Assembly: GCA_900548315.1 (NCBI GenBank)
Contig: URJU01000002.1
Span: 1 to 45,625, forward strand
DNA length: 45,625 nucleotides
Origin: an uncultured Coprococcus sp.
Lineage (GTDB): Bacteria > Bacillota > Clostridia > Lachnospirales > Lachnospiraceae
Direction of reading: 5' to 3'
Shown here: one piece after another, positions 27,722 to 36,309 of the stretch
Position numbering within the stretch: the stretch's first letter is position 1
Layout: every line of letters starts with the position of its first letter
Notes under the pieces: model-generated
Database searches by the model: none
What the model was told of the DNA's origin: nothing
Seen by the model: the letters and a program-made list of their open reading frames with translations, nothing else
Translations under genes and position numbers: made by a program

Positions 27722-28510
27722 CTAAATATACAGAATAAACTTGTCCTGGTTTTTCTTGAAGAAGAACACTCCCAGTCCAAAGAATAAAAACGCATAGAAT
27801 ATTCCAAGACAAACTGTACCTGTACCCGGAAGTTGTCCTGTATGTGCTATAGCTCTAAACTGCTTGATATATACATATATTGGATTGAAATAATTTACAA
27901 GTGTCTGGAGCCAATCCGGAAGCATCTGTATCGGATAGAATATAGCCGAACAATACATCCACATTGTCGTTATGGCATTCCAGATATACCTTGTGTCTCT
28001 GAAAAATACATGGAGCTGTGCAAGGAAAAATCCCATTCCGCAGGCAAATATATAAGCCTGAAGGAATACAAATGGAAATAGCAGCATAGTCCAGTAAAAT
28101 GGCGATTTCGTAAATATGATCACTATAAGGAAAGCTCCCAGTGAGAACATACTGTCTACAAGTGAACTGGTGATCTTCGCCAGAGGGAACATAAATTTCG
28201 ATACATACGTCTTTCTGAGAAGTGATGAATTATCTGTTATACTTCCCAGTGCCTTTCCACATGCACCTATGACCATCTCATAGATGATACGTCCCGAGAA
28301 GAGATATACCGGAAAGTGTGGAATCTGTCTCTTGAACATCTTGGAGAATACAACTACCATTACAATCATGATAAGCAATGGATTCAAAATACTCCACACA
28401 TATCCAAGGAAACTACGTCTGTATTTTAACTTCAAATCTCTTGTAACAAGCTGTTTCAAAAGGTCTTTATAATTAAAAACTTCTAAGAAACTACCGCTCT
28501 TAAACTTCAT
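27722..28510 (-). CDS. ABC-type polysaccharide exporter, permease subunit (Wzm/TagG-like)
   Basis: A 262-residue membrane protein of the ABC-2 family. It opens with the cytoplasmic FNYKDLLKQLVTRDLKLKYRRSF-type amphipathic helix (only part quoted), then SFLGYVWSILNPLLIMIVMVV, the hallmark of TagG/RfbA/Wzm permeases, and six predicted membrane helices. It exports lipid-linked polysaccharide using the ATPase encoded 11 bp downstream. GGAGG precedes the ATG. Export through this ABC pathway implies that the chain is completed in the cytoplasm. Confidence 0.93.
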   Translation of the reverse strand: MKFKSGSFLEVFNYKDLLKQLVTRDLKLKYRRSFLGYVWSILNPLLIMIVMVVVFSKMFKRQIPHFPVYLFSGRIIYEMVIGACGKALGSITDNSSLLRKTYVSKFMFPLAKITSSLVDSMFSLGAFLIVIIFTKSPFYWTMLLFPFVFLQAYIFACGMGFFLAQLHVFFRDTRYIWNAITTMWMYCSAIFYPIQMLPDWLQTLVNYFNPIYVYIKQFRAIAHTGQLPGTGTVCLGIFYAFLFFGLGVFFFKKNQDKFILYI

Positions 28511-28559
28511 TAAATTAGTCCTCCAAATCAGTCTTTCGTTATAAACTCTATTATGCCCA

Positions 28560-29591
28560 TCAGTCGAATGTCCTATTATGCCTTACCTTATTGTAAAGCT
28601 TTGAACCAAGCATTTTGTTGTACCCTTCCAATCCGACATGCGCAGCATTGAGGAGTTTCAGTATTCTGTAGTGTTTAATCGACATGTCAACCACATGTCT
28701 GTTTCTCTTAGCTATATAAGCCATCAATTCATCCACGCGGGCAACTCCGCGTTTCCTGTTCGGGTCACACAACATGGATGTGACCATGAAACTGAGCAAA
28801 AGAAGGTGTATCTTCTTGTCACAGTACTCCAGTGCCCACTCATCCTGGATCTTGACCCTGTCTTTGAGCATCTTTACTATAACCAGTTTTGTATGATCTA
28901 TCCTCTTTAACTGATTCTCCGCCGACACACTCTGCGACACATCACCAATCCTGTATTCATAAACAAAAAGATCGAGCGGCATGACCGACTGTGCCTGACA
29001 GCATGGATATGTCGCATACTCATGATCCTCGTAGAATACATTTTCTGCCAATTTTACACCTTTTTCTCTATAAAAATCTGTTCTGTATGTTATTCCATGG
29101 AAAGTAAGGCTCCTGTCAAACTTTTTCCAGTCGGACATAACCTCCTCCATCGTATATTTTTTCCCAAACTCATCAGGAAAGCATCTCCAATTCTTGATCT
29201 CTCCTGTTGATATATTGATCGTATGGTGACAGGTGAGCACCACATCAGCATCTGCATTTTCAAGGGCTGAAATATACTGTGGTATGCTGTCTGTTAAAAA
29301 CCAGTCATCTGCATCCAGTGCCTTCATATAGCGGCCTCTCGCCGCCTGAGCACCAACATTGATGGCTGAACCGTGACCTCCGTTCTCTTTGTTGATCAGG
29401 GTAAAGCTATCCGGATATTTCGAAATATATTCGTCACAAATGACCTCGCTTCCATCTGTGGAACCATCGTTGACGACGATCACATCAATCTTACCCATAA
29501 GGTCTGGAACAACAAGTGAATCCAGGCACTTATTAAGATACGCCTTACTGTTGTAAGACGGAATTATCACACTTAATATCTTGTCACTCAT
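28560..29591 (-). CDS. Family 2 glycosyltransferase
   Basis: A 343-residue GT-A glycosyltransferase. The N-terminus has the classic GT2 opening ILSVIIPSYNSKAYLNKCLD, then VIVVNDGSTDGSEVI, INKENGGHGSAIN and the DXD-like KALDADDWF. The C-terminal ~130 residues are helical and family-variable. No membrane segment is seen, so it acts at the cytoplasmic face. Sugar donor and acceptor are unknown. It is in the glycan operon between a second GT2 gene and the export permease. Its ribosome binding site is formed by a tandem heptamer repeat that also contains the stop codon of the previous gene. Confidence 0.9.
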   Translation of the reverse strand: MSDKILSVIIPSYNSKAYLNKCLDSLVVPDLMGKIDVIVVNDGSTDGSEVICDEYISKYPDSFTLINKENGGHGSAINVGAQAARGRYMKALDADDWFLTDSIPQYISALENADADVVLTCHHTINISTGEIKNWRCFPDEFGKKYTMEEVMSDWKKFDRSLTFHGITYRTDFYREKGVKLAENVFYEDHEYATYPCCQAQSVMPLDLFVYEYRIGDVSQSVSAENQLKRIDHTKLVIVKMLKDRVKIQDEWALEYCDKKIHLLLLSFMVTSMLCDPNRKRGVARVDELMAYIAKRNRHVVDMSIKHYRILKLLNAAHVGLEGYNKMLGSKLYNKVRHNRTFD

Positions 29592-29596
29592 CTATA

Positions 29597-29617
29597 TTTT
29601 ACCTTTTACCTTTTACC
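29597..29617. repeat. Three tandem 7-bp repeats (TTTTACC) at a gene junction
   Basis: TTTTACC is repeated three times without change (GGTAAAA on the coding strand). In the minus direction the repeats encode the last residues and stop of one glycosyltransferase and provide the AAAGG ribosome binding site of the next. Slippage by one unit would change the leader of the downstream gene. Confidence 0.85.
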
Positions 29618-30409
29618 ATCCAGGTGGGGATTTCTGCCCAATCTGTTTTCATTCATTCCTTTAACTATCAGCCTGAATGCTGTAAACCATGTTATACCAC
29701 TATCAAACAAGCGTCTCTTTCTTATACTGTAATATGCCGCATAGACAAGTGCCGGCACATACCCCATGATATATCTGGTGGTATTGCCACGGTTCACAAA
29801 AAATTCTTCATTGTAGCCTTTAAACCATGTGGACTTCGTCTGTGCCACATCCGCTATCACAAAAGGAACATAATAAATATTAAGTCCCTTTTTGCGGCAG
29901 TCCGTGAGGAATTTAAACTCTTCCTCCGCCCCGTTTCCTGAACCGGCACCCATTCTCTCGTCAAAATAAACATCATTTGCATTCAGACTCTCGCGTCTGA
30001 ATGAGATCTGCCACGAGGCCACATGCATAAGTTCGAAATAATTGAGTTTTTTCGGTATCTTCTTCTGTCCAGTCTGTCTGTTGCCTATGTCAAATATAAT
30101 GACATCCGCATCTGGTATATCCTCATATGCCTTGATGACTCCTGCCTCACAGTTATCGACAAACACCTCATCATCATCGCACAGCAGACACACATCCGCC
30201 GATGAATTTCGTATTGCAAAATTCCTGCTCTTGGTAAGTCCTGTGTCATTTACCGAAAACACTCTTATTTTTTTACCATTCTTCTCATATTCATGGTAAT
30301 CATCCCGTCCACACTGATCAACTATCAATGCAGACGAGGTGATATTAGACTTTTCTATTATGTCTTCACCACATAGGTTCATACACGAAAGCAGTATCTC
30401 AAATTTCAT
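29606..30409 (-). CDS. Glycosyltransferase, GT2-like (GT-A fold)
   Basis: A 267-residue protein. Features of a GT-A transferase are VDQCGRDDYHEY, TGLTKSRNFAIRNSSADVCL (the nucleotide-binding loop) and LLCDDDEVFVDNCEAG, which provides the metal-binding DDD. FDERMGAGSGNGAEEEFKF resembles the acceptor or catalytic loop of GT2 proteins. The C-terminus has one hydrophobic stretch (MGYVPALVYAAYYSI). It is shorter than the neighbouring GT2 and more divergent. It starts 12 bp after the pyruvyltransferase fusion gene, with AAGGTG upstream. Specificity is unknown. Confidence 0.82.
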   Translation of the reverse strand: MKFEILLSCMNLCGEDIIEKSNITSSALIVDQCGRDDYHEYEKNGKKIRVFSVNDTGLTKSRNFAIRNSSADVCLLCDDDEVFVDNCEAGVIKAYEDIPDADVIIFDIGNRQTGQKKIPKKLNYFELMHVASWQISFRRESLNANDVYFDERMGAGSGNGAEEEFKFLTDCRKKGLNIYYVPFVIADVAQTKSTWFKGYNEEFFVNRGNTTRYIMGYVPALVYAAYYSIRKRRLFDSGITWFTAFRLIVKGMNENRLGRNPHLDGKR

Positions 30410-30421
30410 AAATCCAACACC

Positions 30422-33229
30422 TTACTCTATAAATGCCTCCATGAACATAGGCTTGTTCTCATTTGAGACAAATCTCTTTACGTTCTTATCAAACTCAGCC
30501 TTGTTCTTTGCTGAGAGATACTCAAATCCAAGCGACTCTACCCAGCCCTTTGCAATGGCATTGTGTGCCTGAGTGATACCTGGTGTGTTAAAATGTCTGA
30601 GGAATCCGGCACCGCCATCATTGTTCAGAAGAATTCTGATATTGCCTGACATAGGCTTGTTCCAGATTGAGTTCATATCATAGAAGAAACTCAGATCTCC
30701 TATGAACAGGAAACAGAGTGTATCCTTGTCACTCGCACAAACCTGTCCCATAAATGTTGATGCTGAACCATCTATACCATTCGTTCCCATATTACAGTAC
30801 ACATCAACGCTCGGATCAAGATCGTAGAAGTGCGCTCTGTTGAATGATGTTCCTACTCCAAGGTGAAGCAATGAATTCTTAGGCATAACTGACATAGTCT
30901 TTCCTATTGTATAGAAAGAATTAAAGTTCTCAACTGTCTTATAGTCTACCTGTGGATAATCATTCAGATTCTTTCTCCATACATTGTAATAATTCTTATC
31001 GTTCTTGCTGCCATCTGCTCTGTCAGCACAATACTTGAAGAAGTAATCTGTAGGCATCTCATATACATGTGTAAGTGTTCTGTACAGATCGGCTACCTTT
31101 CCGTCTGGATCGATACGCCAGAACTCAAACTTTCTAGGCACACCTCTCATCTTGCCCTGAAGTGGACAGTTGAGGACTCTCTTGCCGCCAAAATACAGCA
31201 CAAGATCCGGCATCAGATTCTGGACAAAGAAGTTATTGCCAGTCTTTCTGAGAAGGTTGAACGGATTGAGTGAATATTCATTCTCAAGGTTGGAGAGATG
31301 ATCTGTCACAACACAACAGTTGTAGCTGCTGCAGAATCTGTCAAAGTTCTTCTTCTCCTCAGAATCCATAGGCATATTCTGACCTGCGATCACAAGTATC
31401 CTCTTTGCCTTCTTCAGTTTCTGTATAGTATTGTCCCAAACCTGTGCAGGGCTTGCAATCTCGACTCTGTCTATATGTCTGTATTTGCTGAGCTGAAGTG
31501 TCTCTGCCGGAGGGAACTTGTTCTCAAGGAAGTTCATAGGAACATTGATATGAACCGGACCTGCCCCATGATGTGTCATCTCAAGCAGCGCCTCTGATAT
31601 CATTCTACGTGTTGCCCACTGGATCATTCCATCCCAACCAATAGGGAGATCTGCCGATGCCTTAACTACAGATGCAAGTGCTCCTATATGATCTATCTTC
31701 TGTGCCTCCATCTGTCCTGCAAAGTATGGATAGCGATCTCCTGATATAACCGCAATAGGCACCTGCATATGATATGCCTCTGTGATACCAGGCAGATAGT
31801 TGGAGACAGCTGTACCTGATGTACAGGTTATGGCTACAGGCTCCTTGAGTCTTGTCGCAAGACCAAGGGCATAGTAAGCCGCACTTCTCTCGTCTGTTAC
31901 GTTATGCGTGATAAAGCAATCATTTGCCTCGAAAATTCTCGTCAGTGATACATCTCTTGCACCTGATGAAACCACGATATGTCTAATTCCATAGTCTCTT
32001 ATCATACTTGCAACCATGATACATCTCTGAATATCCGGATTAAGCGTGCTGACATCTACAGGTATTTGTGGAAGTTCTGATTCCGGTCCAAGTTTCTTTG
32101 GATGCTTTAAAGCATTCTTTAACCACTCCATAGATTCTCCTCTCTTAACATCTAAAATTTTGTCTACTGCTGCATAGTCTACGTCCATCGTGCCATTTTT
32201 CTGCATGTCGATAAACTTGTCTGCCATCTCAGCAGGTGTCTCAACCATTCTGTCTAAAAGTCCAAGTCCTCCGAGCAGGAATGGAAAACGTGATGCACCT
32301 CTTCCCTTGTTCTTGAGGACGATAAAATTCTTCTTATATATAATAGAAAAGCATGAGCCATGGAAACTGTCTGTGAGTACCTCTGTAGCATACTTATAGC
32401 AGTACAACCAGTCCTTTATGGTTGGATCATCTAAAGCTGTGATGTTGTCCTCAGCTGTGATGCCCATTTCACCAAGCATCTCATTTACATCATGAGGCGA
32501 ATTATATCTTGACTGGTCGAATATTACAACTATTCTTTTTCCAGACTCAGCGGAAACTCTCTTTAATGTGTCTCCGATCTCATTATTCGGGTCAAGTATA
32601 TATGCAAATATAAATGGAGTTTTATTTTCTGTTATAGTTGCCTGGGCTACCAGATCATCGTATTTCTTTACAGGACACAGGAATACCGGGTCATATACAA
32701 GGTCTACATCAAGTTCAAAATCATCCTTACAGATCCTCTGTGAGAAATCGTCTCTTACTGATATAGCATTGAATCTTCTGAGGTTTCTGTTCACTTTCAG
32801 CCTCTCATCCTCTGGTCCGGTATACTGATCTCTTCCAAATGAGCTGCCGTATGCCACTTTATTCGTATTGTAATCTACAAAATCAAGGAAATATGACTGA
32901 CCATATGGTCTTGACAGGTTGTAGTACCACATCTGGTCTGAACCTATAAGAAATGACTCACACAGATCGTTCAATTTGTACATATCCCCAAGTCCATATA
33001 AAGGTGTTACGTTGTACTGCTCCCTTGCGAACTTGAGTGGATGTGAATTGGCAAGAGCATCTATGTCTACCTCTCTGCCAAGTGGGTTGCGAATCATGAC
33101 ACATGAAAGTTTCATTGATTCCAGAACCTTTGAAAGTGCGTAATACGTTGCTATACTTCCATAATTGTGTCCATACCACAATCCATAAACTCCAACATCG
33201 TACTGTTTCTTCTTCTTGAATATGCCCAT
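30422..33229 (-). CDS. Polysaccharide pyruvyltransferase fused to MenD-like thiamine diphosphate enzyme
   Basis: A 935-residue two-domain protein. Residues ~10-360 match the polysaccharide pyruvyltransferase (WcaK/CsaB) family: VGVYGLWYGHNYGSIATYYA, FLIGSDQMWYYN, SVRDDFSQRIC and TDSFHGSCFSIIYKKNF. These enzymes add a pyruvate ketal from PEP to a sugar. Residues ~390-935 match MenD-type ThDP enzymes: VSSGARDVSL, VTDERSAAYYALGLA (the Glu expected to activate ThDP, near 443), CTSGTAVSNYLPGITEA, GTNGIDGSASTFMGQV and FIGDLSFFYDMN...LLNNDGG, the ThDP/metal motif. No other menaquinone gene is nearby. The MenD-like module may add a decarboxylated 2-oxoacid to a sugar or prepare an unusual acyl substituent (inference). 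It is the first gene of the glycan operon. The sequence reads through without frame breaks, so the fusion looks real. Confidence 0.88.
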   Translation of the reverse strand: MGIFKKKKQYDVGVYGLWYGHNYGSIATYYALSKVLESMKLSCVMIRNPLGREVDIDALANSHPLKFAREQYNVTPLYGLGDMYKLNDLCESFLIGSDQMWYYNLSRPYGQSYFLDFVDYNTNKVAYGSSFGRDQYTGPEDERLKVNRNLRRFNAISVRDDFSQRICKDDFELDVDLVYDPVFLCPVKKYDDLVAQATITENKTPFIFAYILDPNNEIGDTLKRVSAESGKRIVVIFDQSRYNSPHDVNEMLGEMGITAEDNITALDDPTIKDWLYCYKYATEVLTDSFHGSCFSIIYKKNFIVLKNKGRGASRFPFLLGGLGLLDRMVETPAEMADKFIDMQKNGTMDVDYAAVDKILDVKRGESMEWLKNALKHPKKLGPESELPQIPVDVSTLNPDIQRCIMVASMIRDYGIRHIVVSSGARDVSLTRIFEANDCFITHNVTDERSAAYYALGLATRLKEPVAITCTSGTAVSNYLPGITEAYHMQVPIAVISGDRYPYFAGQMEAQKIDHIGALASVVKASADLPIGWDGMIQWATRRMISEALLEMTHHGAGPVHINVPMNFLENKFPPAETLQLSKYRHIDRVEIASPAQVWDNTIQKLKKAKRILVIAGQNMPMDSEEKKNFDRFCSSYNCCVVTDHLSNLENEYSLNPFNLLRKTGNNFFVQNLMPDLVLYFGGKRVLNCPLQGKMRGVPRKFEFWRIDPDGKVADLYRTLTHVYEMPTDYFFKYCADRADGSKNDKNYYNVWRKNLNDYPQVDYKTVENFNSFYTIGKTMSVMPKNSLLHLGVGTSFNRAHFYDLDPSVDVYCNMGTNGIDGSASTFMGQVCASDKDTLCFLFIGDLSFFYDMNSIWNKPMSGNIRILLNNDGGAGFLRHFNTPGITQAHNAIAKGWVESLGFEYLSAKNKAEFDKNVKRFVSNENKPMFMEAFIE

Positions 33230-33279
33230 GAGCTTTCCTCCAAATACATATTAACGTATATTTATTGCTAATCTTATTC

Positions 33280-33308
33280 AATATATCACTTATATAATCC
33301 AAAGTCAA
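33280..33308 (-). promoter_or_regulatory. SigA-type promoter of the glycan operon
   Basis: On the minus strand, TTGACT (33303-33308), a 17-bp spacer and TATATT (33280-33285) lie about 50 bp upstream of the fusion gene. All seven genes down to glf follow with spacers of 8-51 bp, so this promoter can drive the whole operon. Confidence 0.82.
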
Positions 33309-33383
33309 CAAACGGTATAATGCCCCTAAATTCCCTTGTACAAAGCCATTTATAACCATTTTTCTGAATTTTAATAACCATTT

Positions 33384-33427
33384 TAAAACGCCGGTACACA
33401 CTCTCTATATTCAGCATGCACCGGCGT
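33384..33427 (-). terminator. Probable terminator after galE
   Basis: ACGCCGGT (33388-33395) pairs with ACCGGCGT (33420-33427) across a 24-base loop, and in the minus direction TTTTAAAA follows. The long loop makes it less typical, but it is placed correctly just after the galE stop and before the glycan operon promoter. Confidence 0.6.
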
Positions 33428-33464
33428 AATTTAATATATTCTATTTATTTTATTTCTTTTATAT

Positions 33465-34481
33465 TTAGTCGTTGTATCCGTTAGGATTCATCGACTGCCA
33501 CTTCCATGAATCAGCACACATCTCATCTATTCCGTACTGTGCCTCCCAGCCGAGTTCCTTCTTTGCAAGGGACGCATCTGAGTAGCATGTTGCGATATCA
33601 CCAGGACGTCTTTCCTTGATAACATATGGCACATCATGTCCACATGCCTTGCTGAATGCCTTGATCACATCGAGAACGCTGTAACCATTTCCTGTTCCGA
33701 GATTGTATACCTTAACGCCTGGATTCTCTTTAATCTTATTGATAGCCTTTACATGTCCAACTGCAAGATCAACTACGTGGATGTAATCTCTGACGCCTGT
33801 TCCATCAGGTGTGTCGTAATCATTGCCGAATACACCAACACTCTGAAGTTTTCCGATTGCAACCTGTGCAACATATGGAAGAAGATTGTTTGGGATTCCC
33901 TTTGGATCCTCGCCGATAAGTCCGCTCTTGTGAGCTCCGATCGGATTGAAATAACGAAGAAGGATCACGTTCCACTCTGGATCTGCTGTGTGGAGGTCTG
34001 TAAGAATCTGCTCGATCATCCACTTTGTCCAGCCATATGGATTTGTAGGCGTTCCCTTTGGGCACTCCTCTGTGATAGGAATAAATGCAGGATTGCCGTA
34101 TACTGTTGCTGAAGATGAGAAGATAATGTTCTTACATCCATTCTTTCTCATTATCTCACACAGATTGAGGGTTCCTGTAATGTTGTTCTGATAATATTCA
34201 AGTGGTTTTACAACTGACTCACCGACAGCCTTAAGTCCTGCAAAATGTATCACACAGTCTGGTTTCTCATCTGCAAATATCTTATCCATAGCATCCTTGT
34301 CAAGTATATCTGCCTTGTAGAATGTGAGATCCTTTCCTGTGATCTCCTTGATCCTGTCAACTGCTTTCTCACTTGCATTATAGAGGTTGTCGAGAATCAC
34401 TACCTCATAGCCTGCGTTCAGCAGCTCTACACATGTATGGCTTCCTATATAACCTGCACCGCCTGTTACCAAAATCTTCAT
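33465..34481 (-). CDS. galE: UDP-glucose 4-epimerase
   Basis: A 338-residue extended-SDR enzyme of the Leloir pathway, interconverting UDP-galactose and UDP-glucose with bound NAD. It has the NAD loop VTGGAGYIGSHTCVELL, IHFAGLKAVGES, the catalytic Ser in FSSSATVYG, YGWTKWMIE (YxxxK), and the substrate-binding RYFNPIGAH and GTGVRDYIHVVDLA. Length is the family's usual ~338. AAGGAGG precedes the ATG. It also sets the UDP-galactose pool that Glf draws on. It is downstream of galT by 183 bp, with a hairpin between them. Confidence 0.97.
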   Translation of the reverse strand: MKILVTGGAGYIGSHTCVELLNAGYEVVILDNLYNASEKAVDRIKEITGKDLTFYKADILDKDAMDKIFADEKPDCVIHFAGLKAVGESVVKPLEYYQNNITGTLNLCEIMRKNGCKNIIFSSSATVYGNPAFIPITEECPKGTPTNPYGWTKWMIEQILTDLHTADPEWNVILLRYFNPIGAHKSGLIGEDPKGIPNNLLPYVAQVAIGKLQSVGVFGNDYDTPDGTGVRDYIHVVDLAVGHVKAINKIKENPGVKVYNLGTGNGYSVLDVIKAFSKACGHDVPYVIKERRPGDIATCYSDASLAKKELGWEAQYGIDEMCADSWKWQSMNPNGYND

Positions 34482-34599
34482 TTTATTTTCCTCCTTTATG
34501 ATGCCGCATCCGGTCTTTAGAGGTTCCCCGGGTGCTTTATACTCCGCGGATGATCACCACCCGCTTATAAACATTTTTATTGACGTTTTCTCCAACACT

Positions 34600-34638
34600 A
34601 TACCACCACATCACGTTATGCACAATGAATTGTGGTAT
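34600..34638. repeat. Hairpin in the galT-galE spacer
   Basis: ATACCAC (34600-34606) pairs with GTGGTAT (34632-34638) and encloses a second inverted repeat, CACAATGAATTGTG (34621-34634), which overlaps the outer right arm, so the two folds would be alternatives. No T-run follows. It may affect mRNA stability or act as a binding site. Confidence 0.45.
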
Positions 34639-34664
34639 TAATAAATATTAGTTATCCGTATGAT

Positions 34665-36173
34665 CTACTTTGCATTCACATAGTCTACGAATCTGAGGAA
34701 CGCTGCCTTACCTGCATCGTCTCTCTTGTAAACGCCTGCGCACTCAAGGATCTTGGCAAATACATCACCGATCTCATCCTGAAGTATCTTGTGTACATTG
34801 TCTGCATTTATGTCGTACTTTCCTATGAAAGTCTGTACCCAGTCGTAATGCTTTGCGATGTTCTCATGAGCCTTGATGTCTCCGCCTGCCACGAGAACCT
34901 CTGCCAGCTCTTCCATCTCACCCTTGAGTCTTGCAGGAAGTACCGCAAGTCCCATTACCTCGATGAGTCCGATGTTCTCCTTTTTGATGTTGTGGTACTG
35001 CTCCCACGGATGATAGAGACCAAGTGGATGCTCCTCTGTAGTGATGTTGTTGCGAAGGACTAAGTCCATCTCGTACTTGCCGTCCCTCATTCTCGCGATA
35101 GGAGTGATGGTGTTGTGAGGCTCTCCGTCTGTCTCCGCAAATATGTACGCATCCTCATCTGTGTAACCTCTCCATGCACCGAGGATCTTGTCTGCAAGAT
35201 CTATAATCCTGTCCGGATCCTCTCCGTCAAGTCTTATAACTGACATTGGCCACTTCACGATTCCTGCCTCAACATCCTCATATCCTGCAAATGTAACCTT
35301 TGTCTCAACAGGTGCCTTTGTCATGGCAAATGTATAACGTCCACCCTGGAAGTGGTCGTGTGTAAGTATCGAACCACCTACTATAGGAAGGTCTGCATTT
35401 GATCCCAAGAAGTAATGAGGGAACTGACCCACAAATGAGAAGAGTTTCTGGAATGTCGCCTTCTCTATCTTCATAGGGATGTGCTGTCCGTTGAACACGA
35501 TACAGTGCTCATTGTAATATACATATGGAGAATACTGGAATCCCCACTTGCTGCCATTTACCTCTATAGGGATAATCCTATGATTCTCTCTTGCAGGATG
35601 GTTGATCCTTCCCGCATATCCCTCATTCTCCATACACAGCTGACACTTTGGATATGATGACTGTGACATAGTCTTGGCAAGAGCGATCATCTTTGGATCC
35701 TTCTCCGGCTTTGAAAGGTTGATCGTGATATCGATATCGCCATACTCTGTAGGCTTTATCCACTTGATATCCCTTGCAACTCTGTATGTTCTGATGTAAT
35801 CTGTAGCTCTGCTGAGCTTGTAGTAGAAGTCTGTCGCCTCCTCTGGAGACTTTGCGTACTTCTCTCTGAACGTCTTTATGATCTGGCTTGGCTTTGGAAC
35901 CAGCGCATTCATGATCTTCGTGTCGAACAGATCTCTGAGGACAACTGAATCCTCTGCGATAAGTCCATTCTCAACTGCATAATCCAGAATACCCTTGAGA
36001 CACTCCTCAAGCTTCTCAGGTGTGTCTATAGCCGGCACCTCACCCGGCTCCTCGTAGCTGTCCTTCTTAAGCATCTCGAGGATGGTGTTGGTCGTGTATA
36101 TTCTGTCCTCTTCCTCTATCAGCTCATTTGCAATTCCATACTCAACGAGCTGCTTGATATTTGTATCTATCAT
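34665..36173 (-). CDS. galT: Galactose-1-phosphate uridylyltransferase, class II
   Basis: A 502-residue enzyme of the Leloir pathway that transfers UMP from UDP-glucose to galactose-1-phosphate. It belongs to the longer Firmicutes GalT2 class: an N-terminal helical region (~1-170), then PKCQLCMENEGYAGRINHPAREN, VYYNEHCIVFNGQH, the nucleotide-binding SILTHDHFQGGRY with its catalytic His region, and LGLYHPWEQYHNIKKENIG near the C-terminus. AAGGG precedes the ATG. It is flanked by galK and galE on the same strand, with hairpins in both spacers, which suggests a gal operon with internal RNA processing or stabilising structures. Confidence 0.96.
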   Translation of the reverse strand: MIDTNIKQLVEYGIANELIEEEDRIYTTNTILEMLKKDSYEEPGEVPAIDTPEKLEECLKGILDYAVENGLIAEDSVVLRDLFDTKIMNALVPKPSQIIKTFREKYAKSPEEATDFYYKLSRATDYIRTYRVARDIKWIKPTEYGDIDITINLSKPEKDPKMIALAKTMSQSSYPKCQLCMENEGYAGRINHPARENHRIIPIEVNGSKWGFQYSPYVYYNEHCIVFNGQHIPMKIEKATFQKLFSFVGQFPHYFLGSNADLPIVGGSILTHDHFQGGRYTFAMTKAPVETKVTFAGYEDVEAGIVKWPMSVIRLDGEDPDRIIDLADKILGAWRGYTDEDAYIFAETDGEPHNTITPIARMRDGKYEMDLVLRNNITTEEHPLGLYHPWEQYHNIKKENIGLIEVMGLAVLPARLKGEMEELAEVLVAGGDIKAHENIAKHYDWVQTFIGKYDINADNVHKILQDEIGDVFAKILECAGVYKRDDAGKAAFLRFVDYVNAK

Positions 36174-36234
36174 GGTTGTAACCCTTCTTTCTCATTACTA
36201 TCTCTACATTTCATTTCCCAAAACGAGGTGGGAA

Positions 36235-36305
36235 CACCAGCCATGCAAAATTTGCCTTCGGCAAATGGCTGGTGCTACATCACAATTTCCCTTCGGAAAA
36301 TTGTG
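36235..36305. repeat. Two related tandem hairpins in the galK-galT spacer
   Basis: The first (36235-36274) has outer arms CACCAGCC/GGCTGGTG, a seven-base bulge, and an inner ATTTGCC-ttc-GGCAAAT. The second (36281-36305) has CACAATTT pairing with AAATTGTG around a CCcttcGG tip. Both share an AATTTxCCTTCGG core. Without a T-run they are not standard terminators; they may stabilise or punctuate the gal transcript. Confidence 0.7.
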
Positions 36306-36309
36306 ACAT

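Noticed and set aside
29597..29617. CRISPR-like array
   Set aside because: Units are only 7 bp with no spacers, and no cas genes are present anywhere in the window.
30422..33229. Fusion as an artefact of a missed stop between two genes
   Set aside because: The frame is continuous through the linker at about residues 360-390, with no stop or frame change and no ribosome site before the MenD-like part.
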